From Bacillus thermozeamaize (lineage in GTDB: Bacteria; Bacillota; Bacilli; ZCTH02-B2), in contig LZRT01000090.1 of the NCBI GenBank assembly GCA_002159075.1, positions 1 to 64,000 of the forward strand: a stretch of 64,000 nucleotides of DNA, read 5' to 3'. The notes beneath the pieces are model-generated. The model ran no database searches. It was not told the DNA's origin and worked only from the letters and a program-made list of their open reading frames with translations. The translations under genes were made by a program, and so were the position numbers. Below, one piece after another: positions 43,121-51,865 of this stretch. The first letter of the stretch is position 1. The number at the start of each line of letters is the position of its first letter.

Positions 43121-43639
43121 ATGCCAAACCGGTTTTTGATCTGGACAGGACTTTGTTTGCTCCTCTCTTTGCTTCTCAGCGGATGCGGCCTTTTAAAAAA
43201 TAAAGAAAACCCGACCGAGTTGGTCGAGCAGTTTCTCTATCTGGAACAGCAGGGAAACTTTGGCAGTTCATGGGAAAAGCTGCATCCCGAGATCCAGCAA
43301 TACTGGCCGAAGGAAGCCTATATCCAAGAACGCGCCAAAGTGTTCATGCAGATTTTTGGTGCCAGGCAGTTTGAATACCAACTGGGCAAACCCGAAACGA
43401 TCGAAGAGTGGACCAATCCGCTTACGGGAACCACCTTTACCAAGGTACAGCTGGTTCCGACGAAGATCACGTTTTCATCTGCCTTCGGCACGATGTCGCT
43501 TTTGCAAAACTACTATTTGGCCATGTCAGGCGATACCTGGTATATTCTCTGGGACATCAACTTGCGTGCGCCCGCCCATTCCGCTCCGGCGCCTTTCATC
43601 AACGATGGCCAAGACAGCGGCAATCCTCATCCCCAATGA
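43121..43639 (+). CDS. predicted lipoprotein
   Basis: The 172-residue protein has a lipoprotein signal with lipobox LLSGC (cysteine near residue 22). The mature domain (ENPTELVEQFLYLEQQGNFGSSWEKLHPE and later TKVQLVP) resembles small extracytoplasmic NTF2-like folds. ATG at 43121 has AGGGGG 7 nt upstream. It is divergent from yusI and convergent with the CoA-transferase gene. Function unknown. Confidence 0.8.
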   Translation: MPNRFLIWTGLCLLLSLLLSGCGLLKNKENPTELVEQFLYLEQQGNFGSSWEKLHPEIQQYWPKEAYIQERAKVFMQIFGARQFEYQLGKPETIEEWTNPLTGTTFTKVQLVPTKITFSSAFGTMSLLQNYYLAMSGDTWYILWDINLRAPAHSAPAPFINDGQDSGNPHPQ

Positions 43640-43651
43640 ACAAATACCTGC

Positions 43652-44917
43652 TCATGCATCCAGCGCTTTGCGCAAGGATGCGCGAAAATCAGGATGAGCC
43701 ACGGCGATCAAGGCTTCGGCGCGTTCGCGCAGCGTCTTGCCGTATAATGAAGCAATCCCGTATTCCGTCACGACATAATGGATATCTGATTTCAACGAGG
43801 TGGCTGTCCGTACTTGCGGAACAATCCGTGAATGCTGGCCTCCCTTTGCTGTCGCATGCATGGCAATGATCGAAATCCCCTCTTTGGACATCATCGCGCC
43901 GCGCATGAAATCGACCTGCCCTCCCACGCCGGAGACATATTGCGTCCCGAGCGTCTCGGCATTGACATGCCCGTGCAAATCGATTTCCAGCGCAAAGTTG
44001 ATCGCGCAGAAACGGCTGAAACGGGCCAGTACCCCGGCGTGGTGGGTATAGTCGGAGGGGCGCAATTGCAGCAGCTCGTTTTTTCGTGCAAACTGATGGA
44101 TTCTTGCACTGCCGATGAGGCAACAGCCGACGATTTGTCCCCGATCCTGCTCCTTGTATTCGCCTGTCAGGGTCCCGCTTTCGAACAAGTCAATGACTTC
44201 ATCGGAAATCGATCCGGTGTGCATGCCCAAATCCTTTTTTCCTTTCAGGGCATGCAAAATGCTTCCGCCTAGCGATCCAATGCCAATCTGGATCGTGGCC
44301 CGATCCGGAACCAGTTCAGCCACATGCCGGGCCACTTGCAGATCCGTCTGGCTGGGCCGGGCCGGAGGCATCTCATACGGCGGCCGTTCTGCGGAAACAA
44401 AAATATCAATGGCGGAGGCGGGAATGGTTCCCGCGCCATACACCCATGGAAGCTGGTCATTGACTTCGGCGATGACCAGTTTTGCATTTCGGACGAGCGA
44501 CAATGTGTAATCGGCCGCCATGCCCAGGTTGACACGCCCCTCCTCGTCCGGAGGCGTGGTTTGAATCAGCGCAACATCCGGTTTTAACCATTCCATGACC
44601 TTCGGCAGGTCAGAGAGGTTAAAAGGGATGTAATCCGCCATGCCCTGCCGGTAGGCCTCGCGAAGGCGAAAAGACATCATGAAGCATTTCAGGGCAAAAT
44701 GGCTTTTCCATTCCGGGTTGCCGTATTCACACGGACTGCCCGCCGGCATGACGTACAAGGGCAGCCGGTGAAACCGCTCCCGTTGGTTAATCAGTTCACG
44801 GACCAACGTGGGCGGCTCAGACAGCATGCCGCCAAGCGCGACGGTCTGCTCGGAACGAAGCAACGCAATGGCTTCCGCTGCGGACATCCACTTTTCCTTT
44901 CGATGTTTTGCATCCAT
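43652..44917 (-). CDS. acetyl-CoA hydrolase/transferase family protein (Cat1-like)
   Basis: The 421-residue protein is a class I CoA-transferase of the acetyl-CoA hydrolase/4-hydroxybutyrate CoA-transferase type. The catalytic glutamate is in NFALEIDLHGHVNAE, followed by the glycine loop SGVGGQVDF. The N-terminal half has LGGMLSEPPTL. ATG at 44917 is the best start. It follows the 2-hydroxyacid dehydrogenase at the end of the acyl-CoA cluster. Donor and acceptor acids are unknown. Confidence 0.85.
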   Translation of the reverse strand: MDAKHRKEKWMSAAEAIALLRSEQTVALGGMLSEPPTLVRELINQRERFHRLPLYVMPAGSPCEYGNPEWKSHFALKCFMMSFRLREAYRQGMADYIPFNLSDLPKVMEWLKPDVALIQTTPPDEEGRVNLGMAADYTLSLVRNAKLVIAEVNDQLPWVYGAGTIPASAIDIFVSAERPPYEMPPARPSQTDLQVARHVAELVPDRATIQIGIGSLGGSILHALKGKKDLGMHTGSISDEVIDLFESGTLTGEYKEQDRGQIVGCCLIGSARIHQFARKNELLQLRPSDYTHHAGVLARFSRFCAINFALEIDLHGHVNAETLGTQYVSGVGGQVDFMRGAMMSKEGISIIAMHATAKGGQHSRIVPQVRTATSLKSDIHYVVTEYGIASLYGKTLRERAEALIAVAHPDFRASLRKALDA

Positions 44918-44960
44918 CCGCTGTTCGAGCCCCTCTCTGATTGAGCACATCAAAACGGTC

Positions 44961-45953
44961 TCAAACCGAACCAAAGCAAGAACGCAACACTTCCGGGTTG
45001 CTGACCGTTTCCACGGGTTGGCCCTGCAATATCTTGAGCATATTTTGCGCGACGGTGACAGCCATCTGGTAGGTCGCTTCGCGCGTGATTCCGCCGATAT
45101 GAGGCGTGCTGATCACCTGCTCCATCTGGAATAACTCGGAAGGTTCGGGTGGTTCCGGGTCAAAGACATCCAAAGCGGCGCCTGCCAGTTTTTTTGCTTT
45201 CAGGGCATGAAGCAGGGCATGATGGTCAACGACCCCTCCACGGGCGGTATTGATCAGCAAGGCATGCGGCTGCATCAGGTCGAGCAGTTCGCGATTGACC
45301 AGATGTCTGGTTTCTGCGGTCAGCGGGACATGCAGGGATACGATATCGCTGGTGGCAAACAGCTCCTGCAAATCGGTCGTAAGACTCGCCCCCAGCTCAA
45401 TGGCGCGTTGACGCCGCTGGTCATCCATCCTGCGGACATACACCGAAACCTGCATGCCAAAGCCTTTCCCGGCGATTTCCGCCACCCGCTGGGCAATCGC
45501 TCCAAAACCGACCAAACCCAGCCGCTTGCCGCGAAGTTCCATGGTGCGCATATGATCGCGGGCGGCGAAATGATTTCGCCGCATGGCTTGGTCACCTTGT
45601 ACCACCATTTTGGACAGGGACAGCATGAGGGCCACGGCATGCTCCGCAGTCGCGTTGGTGTTCAGGCTGGGCGCATGCAACACGGGGATTCCCCGCTCTG
45701 TCGCTGCCTGGACATCAATGTTGTCGACCCCAACACCCGCGCCGGAAATGGCTTCCAGGCAATCGGCCGCCTCGATGATCTTGCGGGTGATTCTGGCTGG
45801 GGCCCGCAGGACGATGCCGTGAACGCCTTTGACCATTTGGCAAAGATGATCCTCATCATAACGTTCCGTATAGATGACGTCGGCAGATTGCCTGAGAATC
45901 TCCTCCCCTTTGGGGTCATACATCGGCAAAATCTGCAGCACTTTTTTCCGCAC
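44961..45953 (-). CDS. D-2-hydroxyacid dehydrogenase family protein
   Basis: The 330-residue protein has the NAD fold motif LGLVGFGAIAQRVAE and the catalytic Arg, Glu and His of the family in NTARGGVVD, FDPEPPEP and TPHIGGITREA. It lacks the regulatory domain of full SerA. It may act on a 2-hydroxyacid or phosphoglycerate. GTG at 45953 follows TTAGGAG. It sits between crotonase and a CoA-transferase gene. Confidence 0.85.
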   Translation of the reverse strand: MRKKVLQILPMYDPKGEEILRQSADVIYTERYDEDHLCQMVKGVHGIVLRAPARITRKIIEAADCLEAISGAGVGVDNIDVQAATERGIPVLHAPSLNTNATAEHAVALMLSLSKMVVQGDQAMRRNHFAARDHMRTMELRGKRLGLVGFGAIAQRVAEIAGKGFGMQVSVYVRRMDDQRRQRAIELGASLTTDLQELFATSDIVSLHVPLTAETRHLVNRELLDLMQPHALLINTARGGVVDHHALLHALKAKKLAGAALDVFDPEPPEPSELFQMEQVISTPHIGGITREATYQMAVTVAQNMLKILQGQPVETVSNPEVLRSCFGSV

Positions 45954-46018
45954 TGCCCATCTCTCCTAACTCTCTCCCGGTCAACCAGCTCTGCTGGTCC
46001 ACCCGCTATGTAGTCTGA

Positions 46019-46795
46019 TTACCTGCCTTGAAAGCGTGGCGGCCTTTTTTCCAGGAAGGCCGTTGTTCCTTCCACCTTATCCTCTGTGGTCATGAGAATG
46101 GCTTGAGACAGTTTCTCGATGACCATCCCGGTATTTTGATCCGTTTCCGTGCCGACATTCACTGCCAACTTGGCCAAACGCAATGCCACCGGACCTTTCT
46201 TCAGCATTTTCTCCGCCATTTCTTCGGCTGCCGGGATCAGTTGGTCAATAGGAACCACTTTGTTGACCAGTCCGATGCGCTCTGCCTCCTGTGCCGAAAT
46301 GATCTCGCCGGTAAAAATCAGCTCTTTCGCCTTGCCTTTCCCGACCAGACGGGCCAGCCGCTGGGTACCACCCGCACCAGGAATGATGCCGAGGTTCAAT
46401 TCCGGCAGGCCAAACTTGGCATTTTCCGATGCGATGCGGATATCACAGGCCATCGCCAATTCGCAGCCTCCCCCCAGCGCATACCCGTTGACCGCCGCGA
46501 TCACCGGCTTTTCAAACGCCTCCACGCGGGTATACAATTCCTGCATGCCCGGCTGCAACGCTTCCAACATGGTCCGATCGCGCAGCTTGCTGATATCCGC
46601 GCCAGCGGCAAACGATTTGTCCCCCGCTCCGGTAAAGATCAACACGCCAACCTCCGGTTTTTGCGACAGCTCATCCAGCGCCTGACGGATTTCGCCCACG
46701 GTTTGGGGATCCAGCGCATTGCGCACCTCGGGACGGTTAATCGTAATCTTGGCAATCGCCCCTTTTACCTCAACCAGAATATTTTGATATCCCAT
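46019..46795 (-). CDS. enoyl-CoA hydratase (crotonase)
   Basis: The 258-residue enzyme hydrates 2-enoyl-CoA. The oxyanion loops AAGADISKL and NGYALGGGCELAMACD are present, with the glutamates in GGGCELA and FGLPELNLGIIPGAGGTQRLAR. ATG at 46795 follows GGAGTGG. It supplies the hydratase step between acd and hbd of the same cluster. Confidence 0.93.
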   Translation of the reverse strand: MGYQNILVEVKGAIAKITINRPEVRNALDPQTVGEIRQALDELSQKPEVGVLIFTGAGDKSFAAGADISKLRDRTMLEALQPGMQELYTRVEAFEKPVIAAVNGYALGGGCELAMACDIRIASENAKFGLPELNLGIIPGAGGTQRLARLVGKGKAKELIFTGEIISAQEAERIGLVNKVVPIDQLIPAAEEMAEKMLKKGPVALRLAKLAVNVGTETDQNTGMVIEKLSQAILMTTEDKVEGTTAFLEKRPPRFQGR

Positions 46796-46859
46796 CCTTT
46801 TCCACTCCTTTATCAAATAAGGTTCAGATTTTTATTTGTCCGAATGTTCTCGTTAGAAA

Positions 46860-46887
46860 GGTAGGCCTGGCTTTCGCCAAGCCTACC
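46860..46887 (-). terminator. 12-bp hairpin with GAAA loop between scoB and crotonase
   Basis: On the minus strand GGTAGGCTTGGC-GAAA-GCCAGGCCTACC forms a nearly perfect stem with a tetraloop, followed only by TTT. It may be a weak terminator, attenuator or mRNA-stability element inside the operon. Confidence 0.5.
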
Positions 46888-46946
46888 AGCATCTTAGGTA
46901 CTCCGACCATCCATGTCTCCATCGCTTCCGTGCAAATGGCGCCCGG

Positions 46947-47630
46947 TTACGCATGGACCTCTTGCTGGACAGCGTACGGCTTGAGATCGGAACTGACCTC
47001 AAACTCAGCCTCCGTGATCGCCCGAAGTTCATCCACGGTCATGTCCGGATGGATCTCCAGCAGGATCATCTTGTCATCCGCAAACCGGAAAACCGCTTTT
47101 TCCGTGATCACCATCTCCGCCTTGCGAATGCCGCTGATCGGAAAGGTCAACTTTTTCAGGAGTTTGGGCTTGCCGTCCTTGGACGTATGGGTCATGGCCA
47201 GGATGATTTTTTTCGCCCCCGCCACCAGATCCATCGCCCCTCCTACTCCCAAAATCGGACGGCCAGGAATCAGCCAGTTGGCGATCATCCCTGTCTGATC
47301 CACCTGCAGGGCACCCAATACAGCCACATCAATGTGTCCGCCGCGAATCATCGCAAACGATTCCGCGCTGTTGAAGATGGAAGCGCCGGGAATGGCGGTT
47401 ACCGGCTGTTTGCTGGCGTTGATAAACTCCATGTCCACCTCTTCCGGGGGAGGCGTCGGACCCATGCCCAGCAAGCCGTTCTCCGACTGCAGGAAAACCA
47501 CTTTCCCTTCCGGCATGTAGTCCGGAACCAGCGTCGGAATGCCTACACCCAGATTGACCACATCGCCATCGCGCAATTCCAGGGCGACACGTTTGGCAAT
47601 CAGAACGTGTTCAGGATCCCTTTTTGCCAA
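46947..47630 (-). CDS. scoB: 3-oxoacid CoA-transferase subunit B
   Basis: The 227-residue subunit has the catalytic glutamate E50 in SENGLLGMG, and GVGGAMDLVAGA typical of ScoB/AtoA. TTG at 47630 has AGGAGG 8 nt upstream. Its partner scoA is 3.4 kb upstream, separated by hbd, acd and thiolase. Confidence 0.93.
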   Translation of the reverse strand: MAKRDPEHVLIAKRVALELRDGDVVNLGVGIPTLVPDYMPEGKVVFLQSENGLLGMGPTPPPEEVDMEFINASKQPVTAIPGASIFNSAESFAMIRGGHIDVAVLGALQVDQTGMIANWLIPGRPILGVGGAMDLVAGAKKIILAMTHTSKDGKPKLLKKLTFPISGIRKAEMVITEKAVFRFADDKMILLEIHPDMTVDELRAITEAEFEVSSDLKPYAVQQEVHA

Positions 47631-47669
47631 TCCGTTCACCTCCTCTCAACGGTGTACAGCAATTGCTCA

Positions 47670-48866
47670 TCAAACCTGCAGGTTCTCAAAAACGGTCGTA
47701 ATGCCCAGGCCTCCGCCGATGCAGGCCGTGACAATGCCATACTTGCTGCCGCGGCGCTTCATCTCGTTCATCAATTTGATGGTCAGGATCGCACATGTCG
47801 CGCCCAGCGGATGACCCAGGGCAATCGCGCCGCCATTGACGTTCAGTTTGTTCATGTCGATGCCCAGCTCTTTTACGACAGCAAGCGTTTGCGCCGCAAA
47901 AGCCTCGTTCAGTTCGATGAGATCAATATCATCCAGCGTCAAACCGGCCAGTTTCAGGGCTTTTTGCGTCGCCGGCACCGGACCGATGCCCATGATATCG
48001 GGCCGCACACCCGCCACCGCCTGAGAGACAATGCGCATCTTCGGCTGAAGCCCCAATTCTTCCGCCTTTTCCCTGGACATCACCAGCGTGACTGCCGCAG
48101 CGTCGTTCCGGCCGCTGGAGTTTCCGGCTGTCACGGTGCCCCCTTCCTTGAAGACGGCAGGCAGTTTGGCCAGAGCCTCCAAGGAGGTTTTCCGCGGATG
48201 CTCATCCACTTCAAAGAGGATGGTTCCCTTCTTCGTTTTTACCTCATAGGGAACAATCTCATCCTTGAAGCGGCCCGCCTCGATGGCCTGATGGGCCAGC
48301 TCCTGGCTGCGAAGCGCAAATTCATCCTGCTCCTGGCGGCTGATGTTGTACATCTCGGCCAGGTTCTCCGCTGTCAATCCCATCGTCAAGTTGCTCCCCC
48401 AGACCTCCTCAGGCTGGGCCTTGGGCTGGCTTTCGGTGTTCGGGTCGCAGACCACGCCATTTCCTGCATGCAAACCAAAACGCAAGCCCCGGATATAATA
48501 GGGTGCCGTACTCATGCTCTCGGTTCCGCCGGCGATCACGATATCGGCCAGACCGCACATAATCGCTTGCGCCGCGTTGTTGATTGCCTGCAACCCGGAA
48601 CCGCACTGCCGGTGTACGGTGTAGCCGGGAACCTCAATCGGCAAACCGGCACGCAGGGCCGCCTTGCGCGCGATGTTCGGCTGATCGGCGCTTTGCTTGA
48701 CATGCCCCAGAATGACCTCGTCAATCATCGCCCCGTCCACGCCGGTCCGCCGAAGCAGCTCCTCAATCACGCGGGCAGCCAGGTAATCGGGCTCCACATC
48801 CTTCAGCGTGCCGCCCATCCGCCCAATGGCGGTACGCACTCCTTCAACAATCACCACTTCGCGCAT
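47670..48866 (-). CDS. acetyl-CoA acetyltransferase (thiolase)
   Basis: The 398-residue thiolase has the acyl-accepting cysteine in [10 protein letters not shown], and the catalytic GHPLGATC and ACIGGGLG motifs. It cleaves acetoacetyl-CoA or makes it. ATG at 48866 has GGAG upstream; GTG at 48875 is too close. It is 25 nt after acd. Confidence 0.94.
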   Translation of the reverse strand: MREVVIVEGVRTAIGRMGGTLKDVEPDYLAARVIEELLRRTGVDGAMIDEVILGHVKQSADQPNIARKAALRAGLPIEVPGYTVHRQCGSGLQAINNAAQAIMCGLADIVIAGGTESMSTAPYYIRGLRFGLHAGNGVVCDPNTESQPKAQPEEVWGSNLTMGLTAENLAEMYNISRQEQDEFALRSQELAHQAIEAGRFKDEIVPYEVKTKKGTILFEVDEHPRKTSLEALAKLPAVFKEGGTVTAGNSSGRNDAAAVTLVMSREKAEELGLQPKMRIVSQAVAGVRPDIMGIGPVPATQKALKLAGLTLDDIDLIELNEAFAAQTLAVVKELGIDMNKLNVNGGAIALGHPLGATCAILTIKLMNEMKRRGSKYGIVTACIGGGLGITTVFENLQV

Positions 48867-48892
48867 CGGACTCACTCCCTCGATTTGAAATT

Positions 48893-50047
48893 TCAGGATT
48901 TCGCATACTCTTTTTTCAGCTGTGCGGCAATAATGTTCTTCTGGATTTCAGACGTGCCTTCATAAATCTTGGTAATCCGCGCGTCGCGATAATAGCGTTC
49001 AATCGGGTATTCCTTCATATAACCCATTCCGCCGTGGATTTGGACGGCCTTGTCGGCAACCCGGTTGTACACCTCGGAACCGAGCAGCTTGACCATGGCC
49101 GCCTCCTTGATCACATTCATTTTCTCGTCGGTCATCCAGGCGACGCGATATACCATCGAACGCAGCGTTTCAATGTCCAACGCCATTTCCGCCAGATAGT
49201 GCTGGATGATCTGCTGCTCGAAAATCGGCTTGCCGAACTGCACGCGCTGCATCGCGTAATCCATCGACAGCTCCAGCAGCTTGATACAGGATCCCAGGTT
49301 CCGTGCAGCCAGACCTGCCCGTCCGTTGGCCAGAATCTTCAGCGCGTTGACATACCCTTCGCCTTCTTTGCCAAGGACGTTTTCCACAGGAACCTCGCAA
49401 TCCTCAAAGAACAGCTCCACCGAATGGGACCCGCGCAGCCCCATCTTCTTTTCCACTTTGCCGATACGGAAACCGGGGAAATCCCTTTCCACGATAAACG
49501 ACGTGATCCCTTTCGGTCCCTTGCTGGGATCGGTGACAGCCATCACGGTAAAGACATGGGCGATGGTTCCATTCGTAATGAAGTGTTTGGAACCGTTGAG
49601 GATGTACTTGTCGCCCTTGCGGACCGCGGTTGTCTTGAGGTTGGCCGCGTTGGAACCGGCGCTGGGTTCTGTCAGCGCGAAGGCGCCAATCCATTCACCG
49701 CTGGCCATTTTGGGAAGGTACTTTTTCTTCTGTTCTTCCGTCCCCATTTCGACGATACCGACCGTCCCGATGGCGGTGTGCCCGCCAATCACCGTGGTGA
49801 AACCGTTATGCGTCTTGCCCAATTCCTCATAGACGGCACATTTTCCGACCATGCCGATTCCGAGTCCGCCATACTCTTCCGGAATGCTGAGGCCGAACAA
49901 TCCCAGCTCCTTGCTCATTTCCATGATGTCAGCCGGAATTTCATCCTTTTCCTCAATCTCCTGCGCACGCGGATCGACCGTGTTATAGACAAAATCTTTC
50001 ACGGTCTGCTTCAGCATCTCGATCTCTTTCGGCAGACGAAAGTCCAT
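48893..50047 (-). CDS. acyl-CoA dehydrogenase (short-chain type)
   Basis: The 384-residue FAD enzyme has FALTEPSAGSNA, the QIHGGMGYMKEYPIERYYRDARI C-terminal region and IYEGTSEIQK. It oxidises acyl-CoA to enoyl-CoA. ATG at 50047 follows GAAAGGAG. Placement with hbd and crotonase suggests butyryl-CoA as a substrate, but no electron-transfer flavoprotein genes are in the window. Confidence 0.92.
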   Translation of the reverse strand: MDFRLPKEIEMLKQTVKDFVYNTVDPRAQEIEEKDEIPADIMEMSKELGLFGLSIPEEYGGLGIGMVGKCAVYEELGKTHNGFTTVIGGHTAIGTVGIVEMGTEEQKKKYLPKMASGEWIGAFALTEPSAGSNAANLKTTAVRKGDKYILNGSKHFITNGTIAHVFTVMAVTDPSKGPKGITSFIVERDFPGFRIGKVEKKMGLRGSHSVELFFEDCEVPVENVLGKEGEGYVNALKILANGRAGLAARNLGSCIKLLELSMDYAMQRVQFGKPIFEQQIIQHYLAEMALDIETLRSMVYRVAWMTDEKMNVIKEAAMVKLLGSEVYNRVADKAVQIHGGMGYMKEYPIERYYRDARITKIYEGTSEIQKNIIAAQLKKEYAKS

Positions 50048-50179
50048 TCTTCGTACTCCTTTCAGATCGTCGTCTGACTTATGATGTATGAATGCGTTCA
50101 ACCATAGTTTATCAGATGTTTTCTATTTTGCGAACAGCAAACGTTGTTTTTTGTCATAAATTCCCGCAGCTTGCCCCGC

Positions 50180-51037
50180 TCATTTCTTGGTATAGTCGTA
50201 AAACCCTCTCCCCGATTTGCGGCCAAGCCGCCCCGCCTTGACGTACTTGACGAGAATCGGACTGGGACGGAAACGTTCTCCCAGCGTCTTATGGAGATAT
50301 TCCATGTTCCGCAAGCGCGTGTCCAGCCCCACCAGGTCGGCCAACTCCAGGGGTCCCATCGGATGGTTCAAGCCCAGTTTGATCGCCTTGTCGATATCCT
50401 CCGCAGAGGCAACCCCTTCCATCAGCATGTTCATCGCTTCATTGCCAATCAGGCAGTTCATCCGGCTGGTGACAAAGCCAGGAAACTCGTTCACTTGCAC
50501 CGTTTCCTTGCCCATCTGGACGGAAACCTTACGGGCGATTTCATAGGTTTCATCCGACGTGTCCAGGCCGCGGATGATCTCCACCAGTTTCATCTTGTGC
50601 ACGGGGTTGAAGAAGTGCATGGCAATGCATCGATCCGGCCGGTTCGTGGCTGCGGCGATTTCCGTCGGACTCATCGTCGACGTGTTGGTCGCCAGTACCG
50701 TCTCCGGTTTGCAGATTTTGTCCAGCTTCTGGAATACCTCGATTTTCAGATCCATCAGCTCCAGCACAGCCTCAATCACCAGATCGGCATCTTTGGCAGC
50801 CTCTTCCAGGCTGGTCGTGGTGGTGATCCGGGCCAGTGCCTTGTCAACCTCATCCGCTGTCATCTTTCCGATCTCGACAGCTTTTTTCATATTGTTTTCA
50901 ATGGTGACCAGCGCCTGTTTGAGCTGCTCATCCGAAATGTCCTGCAGGGAGACCTCAAAACCGCCTGCAGCCGCCACGTGGGCAATGCCGCGTCCCATCG
51001 TTCCTGCGCCAATCACGGCAATTTTTTTGACTTCCAT
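50180..51037 (-). CDS. hbd: 3-hydroxybutyryl-CoA dehydrogenase
   Basis: The 285-residue enzyme has the NAD motif VIGAGTMGRGIAHVAA and the catalytic HFFNPVHKMKLVE with a catalytic histidine, followed by NEFPGFVTSRM. It converts 3-hydroxyacyl-CoA and acetoacetyl-CoA. ATG at 51037 follows AGGAGGTC. Confidence 0.94.
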   Translation of the reverse strand: MEVKKIAVIGAGTMGRGIAHVAAAGGFEVSLQDISDEQLKQALVTIENNMKKAVEIGKMTADEVDKALARITTTTSLEEAAKDADLVIEAVLELMDLKIEVFQKLDKICKPETVLATNTSTMSPTEIAAATNRPDRCIAMHFFNPVHKMKLVEIIRGLDTSDETYEIARKVSVQMGKETVQVNEFPGFVTSRMNCLIGNEAMNMLMEGVASAEDIDKAIKLGLNHPMGPLELADLVGLDTRLRNMEYLHKTLGERFRPSPILVKYVKAGRLGRKSGRGFYDYTKK

Positions 51038-51066
51038 CCAGCATGACCTCCTCGTGATAGGATGAT

Positions 51067-51750
51067 TTATTCCACCGGAAGATGCTCATTCAAGACAAGG
51101 GCATCCACGTAGAGATGCGGCGTTTTTATCTCTTCAGGCGACAAAGCGCCTACCGGCACAATCTCGTCGACCTGCGCCACCACATAATCAGCGGCAGTGG
51201 CCATGATCGAGTTGAAATTGTCGGCCGTCTTCCAGTAAATCAGATTCCCCAGTTCATCGGCTTTGTACGCCTTGATCAATGCCACATCGGCCTTTAAAGC
51301 CTTTTCAAAAATGTACCGTTTTCCATCGATTACCCGTTCCTCTTTTCCTTTGGCCAGCTCGGTTCCGACAGCCGTCGGCGTGTAAAAGCCGCCAATTCCC
51401 GCCCCTCCCGCACGGATCGCCTCAGCCAGTGTGCCTTGAGGCAACAGTTCCAGCTCCACCTCGCCCCGCTCCCACATCGCAATGGCGTCCCGGTTGGACG
51501 TGAAGAAGGAACCAATCGCCTTTTTGATCTGACGATTCAACAACAGTTTCCCCAGGCCCCTGTTGCTCTCTCCCAAATTATTGCTGATAATCGTCAGATC
51601 TTTTACAGGCATCTCCAAAAGGTGATATAAGAGGGTAATCGGCGTGCCCGACAAACCGAAACCGCCAACCATCACCGTTTGTCCCGATTTGATGGGCTGC
51701 AGCGCTTCTTTGGGTGTCTTGAGCTTTTTTACCTGCCGTGCTGTTTCCAT
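51067..51750 (-). CDS. scoA: 3-oxoacid CoA-transferase subunit A
   Basis: The 227-residue subunit has VGGFGLSGTP and the LGESNRGLGKLL and GAGIGGFYTPTAVGT motifs of ScoA/AtoD. ATG at 51750 follows AAAGGAGG. It is the first gene behind a promoter flanked by two inverted arms. Subunit B lies downstream in the same operon. Confidence 0.93.
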   Translation of the reverse strand: METARQVKKLKTPKEALQPIKSGQTVMVGGFGLSGTPITLLYHLLEMPVKDLTIISNNLGESNRGLGKLLLNRQIKKAIGSFFTSNRDAIAMWERGEVELELLPQGTLAEAIRAGGAGIGGFYTPTAVGTELAKGKEERVIDGKRYIFEKALKADVALIKAYKADELGNLIYWKTADNFNSIMATAADYVVAQVDEIVPVGALSPEEIKTPHLYVDALVLNEHLPVE

Positions 51751-51796
51751 TTCCGCCCTCCTTTAATGCAAATATTCACACAATAAAATCCTGTTT

Positions 51797-51843
51797 AATT
51801 GCGCACATCGAAATCATAGCACTTTAGATTCCTGTGCGCAATT
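51797..51843 (-). promoter_or_regulatory. scoA operon promoter flanked by an 11-bp inverted repeat pair
   Basis: AATTGCGCACA (51797-51807) and TGTGCGCAATT (51833-51843) are perfect inverted copies, 36 bp centre to centre. Between and across them on the minus strand lie -35 TTGCGC (51836-51841) and -10 TATGAT (51813-51818), 17 nt apart. The layout is typical of repressor binding at two sites. Confidence 0.6.
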
Positions 51844-51865
51844 TGATGTCGATTTGTTCTTGTTT

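Noticed and set aside
46953-48965. 670-codon plus-strand reading frame
   Set aside because: It is the antisense shadow of scoB and the thiolase gene; both minus-strand genes have clear motifs and ribosome sites.
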